From contig JAGWBL010000031.1 of NCBI GenBank assembly GCA_021295935.1, forward strand, positions 1 to 8,689: a stretch of DNA of 8,689 nucleotides, written 5' to 3'. Position numbers and translations under genes: made by a program. Shown piece by piece: positions 1 through 6,815 of the stretch. Position 1 is the stretch's first letter. Every line of letters begins with the position of its first letter. This DNA comes from Pseudomonadales bacterium. Its GTDB lineage: Bacteria; Pseudomonadota; Gammaproteobacteria; Pseudomonadales; Azotimanducaceae. The notes below the pieces were generated by a model. It searched no databases. It had not been told where the DNA came from and saw only the letters and a list, made by a program, of their open reading frames with translations.

Positions 1-13
1 GGCCCACCGCCAT
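1..13 (-). CDS. nadD: Possible start of nadD (nicotinate-nucleotide adenylyltransferase), 5' tip only
   Basis: On the minus strand the holA stop TGA (15-13) overlaps an ATG (13-11) by one base, giving a TGATG junction typical of translationally coupled genes. Only four codons are visible and read M-A-V-G before the window ends. NadD proteins usually begin with a few residues leading into a G-GTFDP motif, so the start fits, and nadD follows holA in many gammaproteobacteria. Nothing beyond the start is visible; the call rests on gene order and the overlap. Any other coupled gene would look the same. Confidence 0.4.
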
Positions 14-1047
14 CAAAACTCGATCCGTGCCCATTTGAACTCGCTTTCCAGCCTGCTCTGCCGATCGCTCGCCACGTCCAAGAGCAGTCGCTCGGTCGCT
101 TCCCAAGGATCACCCCGGATCGCGCCCTTCTGCACCGCATCAACAAGACTGGCTTCACGGATCAGGCGTTCGATGCCCCGCACGGTGTGACGCTCGACGA
201 GCGCGGGAATGGACCGCTTCCGCGTCCCCCACAAGTTGGGCGGTCTCGATGCCCGAGCGTGCTGGTGCGCCTGCCGAAGCACCGCCGCAAGAACCGCAAG
301 CGTTCCGATCGAATCGCCCTGCGAGCCGTCGCGACGCATCGCCTGCCAGTTGTCTTGCATGCGCCGGGCATCACCTTCGATCGCGCTGTCCACCACTTGA
401 AACACTGTCGCTCGGCGTGTGTCAAGTATGGCAAGTGCCTCCTGCGTTACGCTTTCGCCGCGGCCCGAGAACAGGATCGAGAGCTTCTGGAGTTCCTGCA
501 GCGCCGCCGCTGGATTGCCCTCGGATTGCGCGCACAAGACCTCCAGCGCACTGCCTGTCATCTTGACTCCCAGGGTCTTGGCGCGCTGCTCGACCCAGGT
601 CCTTTCTTGTCGGCCTTGCAGAGGTTCGCACAGCACGATCGTGCCAAGGCGATCAATCAGCTTGAACCAGGGAGCCCGCGCATGACTGCGGTCCCACTTG
701 CCGCAGCGAAAGACCACCAAGCACTCCTCTCCGACGTCCGAGAAGGACTGCTTCAGATGTTCCGGCGCCTTCTTGTCACGCGATCCGGGAGCGCGAAGCA
801 GATGCAACTCGACCAGCTTTCGGGCCGAGAATAGCGAGCCGCTTCGCACAGCGCCTATGGGATCCCCCCAGTCGCTGTCGGTGGCAATCTCGAACCGATG
901 CACCTCAAGTTCGCCGACTGACCGTGCATTCTCCAGGACAAGGTCGCACGAGTCCTGAACAAGGAACGGCTCCCTGCCCACCATGTAGTGAAGAGTGCTC
1001 GTGTTTGTCGCGAGGTGTCCGGGAAACTCCGATGCGGAAAGTCTCAC
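13..1047 (-). CDS. holA: DNA polymerase III delta subunit (HolA)
   Basis: Protein of 344 residues, almost the length of E. coli HolA (343). HolA is the clamp-loader subunit that binds and opens the beta sliding clamp in the cytoplasmic replication complex. The N-terminal segment YMVGREPFLVQDS (residues 21-33) matches the family's 'G-E-P-LLVQ' start. SLFSARKLVEL (71-81) is the typical strand after the first domain. The segment EGNPAAALQELQKLSIL (176-192) matches the conserved helix 'GN--AA--E--KL', and FQVVDSAIEGDARRM (216-230) opens the C-terminal collar domain. The start is GTG at 1047, with GGAG about six bases upstream in TGGAGCATTGCGTG. No lptE is adjacent upstream; instead there is an 840-base gene-poor stretch, so holA must use its own promoter. 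Its stop overlaps the next ATG at the window edge. The family call is firm. Confidence 0.93.
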   Translation of the reverse strand: MRLSASEFPGHLATNTSTLHYMVGREPFLVQDSCDLVLENARSVGELEVHRFEIATDSDWGDPIGAVRSGSLFSARKLVELHLLRAPGSRDKKAPEHLKQSFSDVGEECLVVFRCGKWDRSHARAPWFKLIDRLGTIVLCEPLQGRQERTWVEQRAKTLGVKMTGSALEVLCAQSEGNPAAALQELQKLSILFSGRGESVTQEALAILDTRRATVFQVVDSAIEGDARRMQDNWQAMRRDGSQGDSIGTLAVLAAVLRQAHQHARASRPPNLWGTRKRSIPALVERHTVRGIERLIREASLVDAVQKGAIRGDPWEATERLLLDVASDRQSRLESEFKWARIEF

Positions 1048-1125
1048 GCAATGCTCCAGAAGGACTTCGTCCGCACCACGGTATCAACCCAAACTCGAAC
1101 CAACTGGCGCGACAATTTCAGGATG

Positions 1126-1141
1126 ACCCAAGCGCTTGGGT
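1126..1141. promoter_or_regulatory. Perfect 16-bp palindrome upstream of holA
   Basis: ACCCAAGCGCTTGGGT is identical to its own reverse complement. It lies about 80 bases upstream of the holA GTG start, in the stretch that must contain holA's promoter. It could be an operator for a dimeric DNA-binding protein, or a small hairpin (ACCCAA/TTGGGT with a GCGC loop). No T-run follows on either strand, so it is not an intrinsic terminator. I could not find a good -35/-10 pair beside it. Function is unknown. Confidence 0.35.
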
Positions 1142-1182
1142 TCCCGAGGAACGACCTGCAGTGCACACCATGCTCCTGCCTG

Positions 1183-1430
1183 CTACACACCGTCTTGCCC
1201 AGCCACATCCGACATCAAGATCGACGAGCTTGTCGCCGTCAAGTCTTCCAGAGAGCCCACATCGATTGCGTCGACACCTCGCATCGGAATGCGACCCACC
1301 ATTTCCACAGAACGGCTCGCGCACAAGGAACCCTGCAGCCTGCTTCGTGCGGCAGCAGCCGCAACCCTGTCAGACTGGATCTGCGCGAGAAACGGCCACG
1401 ATGCAGCAAGTGAGAGGAACGCTCCAACGG
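1183..1430 (-). pseudogene. Possible remnant of a PIN-domain (VapC-like) toxin
   Basis: A minus-strand frame, open back to about 1710 with only a TTG start, ends with features of the C-terminal half of PIN-domain ribonucleases. A helix-like stretch WPFLAQIQSDRVAAAAARSRL is followed by RGVDAID at 1261-1281. This recalls the family's 'LRG-DAIHLA' motif with its metal-binding Asp. The segment ILMSD then recalls the final '-V-AD' Asp, and the frame ends soon after. The usual N-terminal 'DTSALVKLY' motif was not found in any minus frame upstream, the end is shorter than normal, and no antitoxin gene is seen. This suggests decay rather than a working gene. The resemblance was judged by eye and could be chance; a profile search of the translated region would decide it. 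Confidence 0.3.
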
Positions 1431-1732
1431 ACTGTCGGTTGATGCCATTAGAACAGAAACTCTGATGAACATCTGGCAGATTCTCTTTGGGACTCGTCAA
1501 GGTCGGACATGACTTCTGTGCTAAGGACACCGCTGCGTCGGAGCAATTGCCATCGCTGAATCGCTTCCGATGCTCATTTCGCACGGTTCGGCTGGCGACG
1601 CGGAAGGTGCTTGCAGAGACCCGCGTTCTGAAGAACGACCACGTGCATTGAAGATGTTGCACGTACAGGAGCCGTTTGCTGAACCCTGGACCGGACTTCA
1701 CGGGAACCAAGATGCCAGGCGCCCCGCACTTC

Positions 1733-1738
1733 TATAAT
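1733..1738 (+). promoter_or_regulatory. Candidate -10 box (TATAAT) upstream of the permease gene
   Basis: A perfect TATAAT sits in an otherwise GC-rich segment about 150 bases before the permease GTG. The hexamer 17 bases upstream (AGATGC) does not resemble TTGACA, so only half of a sigma-70 promoter is supported. Transcription from here would give a 5' leader of roughly 145 bases. It is the best promoter candidate for this gene but remains unproven. Confidence 0.35.
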
Positions 1739-1890
1739 CAGGCACGGAGCTTGCTTTCGCTCGCGGTCGCATCGTCGGCGCCCGAGCGCGACGTCGCCGC
1801 GGTCCATTCCATCCAAGCGACACCCCTTCGTCTAAAGTCATCTCAACCCACAATCCTCAAGCGCTTCTTTCAGCAACAGACCCCACGAGC

Positions 1891-4800
1891 GTGATCAACA
1901 ACTACAACATCTTCTCCGCCCTGCGCGCCGAGATGCGCTCCTGTCTGCGCCTCGCACGCACCTGGGTGTTCTTCGTCTTCTCCATGTTGTTCGCGTTGGG
2001 GATTTGCGCCTCTCAAATCTTCACTCACTCGTTCACGTCCGGCGCTTCCGCCAACCAAGGCCTGTTCTCGGCCCCCGAGCTGTTCACCACCAATGTCGCC
2101 CAGACCACTACCCTGATCTTCTCAATCGGCATGGTGTTTCTGACATTTGACATTCGTGCCCGAGACGTCCGCGACCGAATTTGCGAGGTCATCGACTCCA
2201 GGCCTCTCACCAACTTCGAGCTTCTCTGCGGACGGACCCTTGGGGTGGCTCTCGTGGCTTGGTCCGCGTTCGCCCTCAGTGTCGGAATCTCGGTGGGCAT
2301 TCTGATCGGGCTCCACCTTTTCACTGAGGACTACGGAGCTGTGCCTGGCCTGGATGGCATTGCCGTGCTGTTGTTGATTGGTGGCATTCCCGGCTTTCTC
2401 TTCCTCGCGTCCTCGTACTCGTTCCTGACAACCCTCGTCCGCCATCGCCTGCTCGCCATCTTGGCCTGCTTCGGATTCACCGTTCTCACCTTTTGGATCG
2501 CGTTCAAGGTTCCGATTGTCTGGTTCAACGCCTTGGCGACCACGATTCCTTATCTGGACTGGCCATCTGCGTTCACCTTCGACTGGCCGCCCTTGGCGGT
2601 TCTCGCGCAACGGATTGGTATCGTCGCTCTCTCCGGCCTGCTGCTCGCGTTCGCAGCGCTTCTCTACACCCGCAGGGACTCCACGCGCCCCATGCAACTG
2701 GCCACCTGGGGCGGCGGACTCCTGCTCGTGGCCGTCATCGGGATTGGCGCATCTCCCTACATCGAACTGGAAACCTTGGACCGGGTGGATAGGGTCGCAC
2801 AGAAGCACATCGAGCTTGCCGACGATCCGCGTGCAGATGTGCATTCGGTGGGCGGAGCCGTAAGCATCAAGCCCAGCAAGGAGTTGACCATAGATCTCGA
2901 ACTCGTCTATCGACTTCCCGAGTCATCGAAGGATGGCAGTCTGGTGTTCAGCCTGAACCCGGGAATGGAGATCTCCAGTCTCATGGTCGACGGAGCAGAG
3001 GTTGAATGGACGCACGATGACGGATTGCTGACCGTGACGCCAGAGGTTTCCTGGGTCGAAGGATCTGATCAATCTATGCGGGTGGTCGCAACCGGGATTC
3101 CCGATCCCGAACACAGCTACTACAACACGCCGATCAATCCGATGAGGCAAACCGCGACGGGTTCGGCGCTCGTGATGCTGGGAACCAGGCCCTCGGACTT
3201 TGCCGGTGAATTCGTGGCGCTTGTTCCCGGCACTCGCTGGTATCCCTTTCCCGGACCCAACCTTGACTGGCGCACGGATCCCGAGGGCTCCCTGGATTAC
3301 TTTGAAGTCAACATCGAGGTCAGTGTGCCCGACTCCTGGACGGTGGCTGGCCCGGGACGAACGCACGAGAAGAGCTCTGCAGAGTGGCGTACGTTCGAGT
3401 TCCGTCCTGACGCCCCCGTTCCCGAAATCGGCCTGATTGCCGCGCCGTTCCACCGGGCTAGCATGGAAGTCGAGGGCGTCACGTTCGAACTGCTGCTTCA
3501 CCGATCCCATCTACGGAACCTTCAGTACTTCTCCGATGCACAGCAAGTGCTCGAAGACGAAATCAAGGAACTCCTGCTTCGTCACCGATTTCAATCGCTC
3601 GACTATCCGTACTCCACGTTCTCGGTCGTGGAGGTGCCGCTCTCTCTCCGAACCTACGGCGGAGGGTGGAGCATGGACTCTGTCCAGAGCATGCCGGGAC
3701 TGGTAATGATGCGAGAAACATCGTTTCCGCTCTCCCGATTCAGTTTGTTGTTCCAACACCTGGACGACGACGCAGACCAAGACCAGGAGAAGCTGGCGCA
3801 AAGCAAGGTCCAGCACCTTCGCCGGTATTTCGAGAACGACGTCAACGGCGGCAACGTGCTCAGCGCCTTTTCGCACAACCAGTTCAAGTTCCTGACCTCC
3901 GTGTCTGGACCCGAATCCACGCCACTGAATTTCTTTTTGAACCGGTTGGTGTTGAAGACTGTGGCCGACGGCGCAGACGCGTTCTTCAATGCGTACCTCT
4001 TCGAGGATCAATACGTCTACCAACAGATGACAGGCTTGACGAGCGCCTATGCGTCGACGCGTTTGATTGCATCGGACCAGCCGCAGTTCGCCAACTTCGC
4101 AGCCAAGCTCCGATCAAGCTACAGCGGGCGGCCTTCGGTGTGGAACGCGGCGCTTGACACCGCACTTGCGGACATTGACTACGAATCGGATCCGGCCTTG
4201 ACCATCAGCGTGATGACATTGAAGACCGCGGCGTATGCTGACGCGTATTTCGATTACCTCGGAGAACGCCGCGTGGCGCGCCTGCTGGCGGAACTGCGTT
4301 CCAGATTCACCGGCACCACGTTCACGGTGAAGCAGTTCGAAGAAATCGCCGAGCAGCTCGGCATGGGGTTGGAACCCATTCTTGGTGACTGGCTTCGCGA
4401 ACCCGGACTTCCGGGCTTCGAAGCCTCCCATGGAACCAGCAAGCGGCTCCAGGAGCTGGACGACGGGTCAACGCTCTACGAGTCCTCGTTCCACTTGAGG
4501 AACTCGCAACCAAGTCCGGGCATCGTCAAGCTCGAGGGAGAATCACGAGGCGATACCAATCGCGACAACCGTTCGCATGGCTTGGGTGGACCGCTGCTCG
4601 TTCCCGGCAACACGTCCTATCGGATCAACGCCTATACCGTGGAACCGATCGACGAGGTTCGCGTTGCGCCCTACCTGTCGCTGAATCGCGCAAGCGTTGC
4701 GGTCCAGATCCCCGAGCCTGACGAAACCAACACGTCCAACGAGCAAGCTCGCGAACTCACCGAACCAAGCGATTGGCGGCCGAACCGGTCGGAGGTGTTG

Positions 4801-5397
4801 GTGATTGACGATTTGGACGAGGGTTTCACGTTGACGTTTGACGACCCACCGGAGCCTCCGTCGGGCCTTGTCGTCTGGCTGCTCAAGACGTTCGGCCCGC
4901 AAGTGATCGTCGACGACCAAGGCATTTCGGAGGTCGATTCGGTGGGGCCATCAGGAAACGTGCAAGCCGATGCCGACCGGTGGCAGAGAGTTCAGTCTCC
5001 GTTGAGCTTTGGCCGCTACCGACAGACCCACGTCAAGAGTCCCGCCAAGACCATCGGTGCAAGGGGTGCGTTTGCCGCCGAGATTCCGTTCGCCGGGACT
5101 TGGGAGCTGGAATACCACTTTCCAGGCAGGCAGGCGCGTAGCAGGGGCGGTCCGAGTGAGATCGAGTTGTCCCTTGGCACTGGCAAGGGAGCGGACTCCG
5201 ACGTGCCGTTGGTTTTTGTCATCGCCAATGCAGGCTCAGAGCAATCAGCGGAGTTCGCCGCTGGCAAGGGTGAGGTCGGCTGGAACATGATTGGCAATTT
5301 CGAACTGGAGCTTGGAGAAGTTCGAGTGGTTGTCCAGCACAAGTCTGAAGAGCGTTTGACCTTGGATGCGGTTCGCTTGACCTATCGCGACGGCTGA
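1891..5397 (+). CDS. ABC-2-type permease fused to a degenerate M1-peptidase-like ectodomain and a C-terminal golvesin-like domain
   Basis: Protein of 1168 residues. Residues 1-290 are membrane-embedded, with about seven hydrophobic segments near 24-41, 71-88, 117-141, 156-176, 187-208, 236-259 and 272-287. The N-terminus (ALRAEMRSCLRLARTWVFF) is typical of ABC-2 permeases. Residues 290-1000 form a large soluble part with M1-aminopeptidase-like landmarks: RWYPFPGPN (449-457) and YGGGWSMDSVQSMPGLVMMRE-type sequence (589 on), which recalls the substrate-binding GAMEN strand. FEND (647-650) and GGN (653-655) follow. The zinc motif HEXXH expected around 610-660 is absent; only an isolated FQHLDDD occurs there, so peptidase activity is unlikely. 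Residues ~1030-1165 resemble the golvesin/Xly carbohydrate-binding-like beta domain, ending in W-M-IG-F-L...LDAVRLTY. An odd number of membrane segments would put the ectodomain outside the cytoplasm. The GTG start overlaps an upstream TGA (GTGA) and has no clear Shine-Dalgarno. The next Met (residue 15) would cut the N-terminal helix. No ABC ATPase is nearby. Substrate unknown. Confidence 0.88.
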   Translation: MINNYNIFSALRAEMRSCLRLARTWVFFVFSMLFALGICASQIFTHSFTSGASANQGLFSAPELFTTNVAQTTTLIFSIGMVFLTFDIRARDVRDRICEVIDSRPLTNFELLCGRTLGVALVAWSAFALSVGISVGILIGLHLFTEDYGAVPGLDGIAVLLLIGGIPGFLFLASSYSFLTTLVRHRLLAILACFGFTVLTFWIAFKVPIVWFNALATTIPYLDWPSAFTFDWPPLAVLAQRIGIVALSGLLLAFAALLYTRRDSTRPMQLATWGGGLLLVAVIGIGASPYIELETLDRVDRVAQKHIELADDPRADVHSVGGAVSIKPSKELTIDLELVYRLPESSKDGSLVFSLNPGMEISSLMVDGAEVEWTHDDGLLTVTPEVSWVEGSDQSMRVVATGIPDPEHSYYNTPINPMRQTATGSALVMLGTRPSDFAGEFVALVPGTRWYPFPGPNLDWRTDPEGSLDYFEVNIEVSVPDSWTVAGPGRTHEKSSAEWRTFEFRPDAPVPEIGLIAAPFHRASMEVEGVTFELLLHRSHLRNLQYFSDAQQVLEDEIKELLLRHRFQSLDYPYSTFSVVEVPLSLRTYGGGWSMDSVQSMPGLVMMRETSFPLSRFSLLFQHLDDDADQDQEKLAQSKVQHLRRYFENDVNGGNVLSAFSHNQFKFLTSVSGPESTPLNFFLNRLVLKTVADGADAFFNAYLFEDQYVYQQMTGLTSAYASTRLIASDQPQFANFAAKLRSSYSGRPSVWNAALDTALADIDYESDPALTISVMTLKTAAYADAYFDYLGERRVARLLAELRSRFTGTTFTVKQFEEIAEQLGMGLEPILGDWLREPGLPGFEASHGTSKRLQELDDGSTLYESSFHLRNSQPSPGIVKLEGESRGDTNRDNRSHGLGGPLLVPGNTSYRINAYTVEPIDEVRVAPYLSLNRASVAVQIPEPDETNTSNEQARELTEPSDWRPNRSEVLVIDDLDEGFTLTFDDPPEPPSGLVVWLLKTFGPQVIVDDQGISEVDSVGPSGNVQADADRWQRVQSPLSFGRYRQTHVKSPAKTIGARGAFAAEIPFAGTWELEYHFPGRQARSRGGPSEIELSLGTGKGADSDVPLVFVIANAGSEQSAEFAAGKGEVGWNMIGNFELELGEVRVVVQHKSEERLTLDAVRLTYRDG

Positions 5398-5448
5398 CGG
5401 CAGCATCCTCTCGACTCCCGGAGTGCCAGCCGCTGCCCGGCGTCAGCC
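5392..5448. terminator. Imperfect hairpin between the convergent permease and methyltransferase genes
   Basis: GGCTGACGGCAGC (5392-5404) can pair with GCTGCC (5432-5437) and GTCAGCC (5442-5448), giving a 13-bp stem interrupted by a four-base bulge (CGGC). The loop of 27 bases contains the odd palindrome ACTCCCGGAGT. The 5' arm includes the permease stop codon. The only intergenic space between these convergent genes is about 60 bases, so a shared bidirectional transcription stop is plausible. No run of T follows on either side, so it is not a textbook intrinsic terminator. Confidence 0.35.
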
Positions 5449-5460
5449 TCCTTCCACCAG

Positions 5461-6291
5461 CTACGCGACGGCGTGACGCCTCACCAAGGTCTTGGACATA
5501 GCCGCGCAGTACTTCGGCTCATTGTCTATCCCGATCGCGTTTCGACCCTCCTCGAGCGCGGCCAAGAGCGCTGTGCCGCTTCCCGCGAACGGGTCAAGGA
5601 CCAAATCCCCTCGATTCGTGAGCAATTTGATGAACCAGGCCGGCAATGCCTTCGGAAACGCCGCTGGATGGCCCTTGAATCCGCACTCAGTCGCCAAGTG
5701 CAGGACATTCGTCGGATAGGCAAAGTCACGACCCATCCAGTTCTGTACGCGCTTGCCGAATCCGTTGTCGTTGCCGGATTCGTCGCGTGTGCGATCCGTA
5801 TCCGACAGGTTGCGCAGGCGGGCGTGCTTCCAATCGCCCATTGGAACCATGACCGCTTCCTGATGCATCTTGAACTTCGGGCTGATCGTGAAATGCAGCA
5901 GGCGCTCCCACGAGTCTCGGAATCGATTTGGCCATTTGCCTGGATAGCAGTTCTTCTTGTGCCAGCAGTACTCGTCAACCAGACGCCAGCCCTGTTGACG
6001 ACGCATGGCGAGGACCAAGTCGTATACGTACGGATGCTTCTCGCCGCCGACCGCCTTCTCCTTGATGTTCAGCACGAATGAGCCGTCTGTCGTCAAGCAG
6101 TTCTTGAACGCTTGGGCGCGCGGCAAGAACCAGGAAACGTACTCGTCAGCAGGAATGCCACCGTAGTTACCCGATCGTTGGTCCGCGTACGGCGGTGAGG
6201 TGACTATCAAGTTCACTGATCTCGGCCGGACGCGTCCGTCACTCAGAACGTTCAAGCAGTCGCCCTCAAAGACGCTCGCGGTCACCTCCAC
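5461..6291 (-). CDS. Solitary site-specific DNA methyltransferase, beta class, probably N4-cytosine
   Basis: Protein of 276 residues that should transfer a methyl group from S-adenosylmethionine to an exocyclic amine in DNA. The catalytic motif IV is TSPPY (31-35). The SPPY form is typical of N4-cytosine enzymes, although some N6-adenine enzymes share it. The segment KKNCYPGKWPNRFRDSWE (112-129) matches the motif VIII region. HPAAFPKALP (208-217) is motif X-like, and DPFAGSGT (233-240) with IGID (253-256) forms the methyl-donor pocket. Motif IV before motif I makes it beta class. The length is near normal for small enzymes of this type and all key motifs are intact. The start is GTG at 6291, with AAGG about nine bases upstream; a second in-frame GTG follows two codons later. 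There is no restriction endonuclease, specificity subunit or helicase nearby, so it may be a solitary regulatory or phage-derived methylase. Recognition site unknown. Confidence 0.9.
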   Translation of the reverse strand: MEVTASVFEGDCLNVLSDGRVRPRSVNLIVTSPPYADQRSGNYGGIPADEYVSWFLPRAQAFKNCLTTDGSFVLNIKEKAVGGEKHPYVYDLVLAMRRQQGWRLVDEYCWHKKNCYPGKWPNRFRDSWERLLHFTISPKFKMHQEAVMVPMGDWKHARLRNLSDTDRTRDESGNDNGFGKRVQNWMGRDFAYPTNVLHLATECGFKGHPAAFPKALPAWFIKLLTNRGDLVLDPFAGSGTALLAALEEGRNAIGIDNEPKYCAAMSKTLVRRHAVA

Positions 6292-6815
6292 ACTAACCAG
6301 ACCTTGCTGAATGCTCCAGACCGCTACCCTCTCGCAGGAACGACGCGGGTTGCCGCTTCCTCCACTGACGGATTTCCTTCGGCATTGGAATTCTAACGTG
6401 CAGTGTCTCTCGTCTTGGCAAACGGTCCCTCATTGCCTTGGCGCGAACTTGCTTGGCAGAGTGACGTGTGGGAAGTTGCTGCCGATCGCGTGAGCCTGAC
6501 CTCCGCAGATTCGATCACTCGCGTCTTGCGTCGCCTCGGATGCGATGGCTTTCGCAGCATCTCCGAGGTCAAGATCGATCTGGCCGGACACCGTTGGCAA
6601 GACCGGGTGTGCTGTGGAGCCCGTACCATGCGTCGCGATTGTGGTTGCTCTGAATCTGGAGCCGCTGCTCGGCCGCCACGCTCTCTCCTCGCACCGCGAT
6701 GAACCCCGGAACGGCGAATGCGCAGACTTGCCAAGGATGCATGATTGCGGCAACTCGATGTCTCGATCCGCATCCTGATCCAGAACTACCGTTTGCTCCG
6801 AAAAGGAGAGGACCC
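6292..6815. other. Gene-poor stretch between the methyltransferase and the dipeptidase gene
   Basis: No assignable gene. The best coding candidate is a plus-strand frame from GTG 6403 to 6702 (99 codons). Its first two thirds read like a natural protein (two W-containing stretches, then RVLRRLGCDGFRSISEV). Its end becomes Arg/Cys-rich (CCGARTMRRDCGC) and implausible. It has no good ribosome binding site and competes with open frames on the minus strand over the same bases. The promoters of both flanking divergent genes should lie here, but I see no clear -35/-10 pair. No tRNA or repeat array was found. Confidence 0.5.
6801..6812 (+). promoter_or_regulatory. Strong ribosome binding site that sets the dipeptidase start
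   Basis: AAAAGGAGAGG ends a few bases before ATG 6816, an ideal Shine-Dalgarno. The reading frame is open farther upstream to 6699. The site, and the signal peptide that begins at this ATG, both show that 6816 is the true start. Confidence 0.8.

Larger units (their letters stand above)
1048..1890. other. Gene-poor stretch between holA and the permease gene
   Basis: No convincing intact gene is present. The stretch contains the 16-bp palindrome near holA, the decayed PIN-like frame and the TATAAT box before the permease. A plus-strand frame at 1676-1894 (72 codons) ends with a TGA that overlaps the permease GTG by four bases. Its sequence is low in recognisable structure and I see no ribosome binding site, so I do not call it a gene. 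In a normal cluster this position would be occupied by lptE. Confidence 0.6.

Noticed and set aside
187..834. A 215-codon plus-strand frame opposite holA.
   Set aside because: It lies wholly within the well-supported holA gene, has Arg/Leu-rich shadow composition and no known motif.
1050..1060. An 11-base sequence AATGCTCCAGA is repeated at 6310-6320, upstream of holA and of the methyltransferase gene on the same strand.
   Set aside because: Several 11-base matches are expected by chance in a window this long. In holA it simply includes the ribosome binding site, and no longer similarity surrounds it.
1676..1894. A 72-codon plus-strand frame whose TGA overlaps the permease GTG by four bases, suggesting translational coupling.
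   Set aside because: The product has no recognisable family pattern and no ribosome binding site. TATAAT at 1733-1738 would also start transcription inside it. The overlap is easily explained by chance, since GTGA occurs often.
3742..3780. FQHLDDD near residue 623 of the permease fusion considered as a variant of the M1 zinc motif.
   Set aside because: It lacks the H-E-x-x-H spacing and no second histidine or downstream Glu fits, so it cannot be called a peptidase active site.
5461..6291. A restriction-modification, BREX or DISARM-type defence system built around the methyltransferase.
   Set aside because: No endonuclease, specificity subunit, helicase, PglZ or phospholipase-like gene is present. 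The neighbours are a permease fusion and a dipeptidase.
6699..6815. An extended N-terminus for the dipeptidase from an ATG at 6699.
   Set aside because: The extension would bury the signal peptide behind 39 unrelated residues. The ideal ribosome binding site lies just before ATG 6816.
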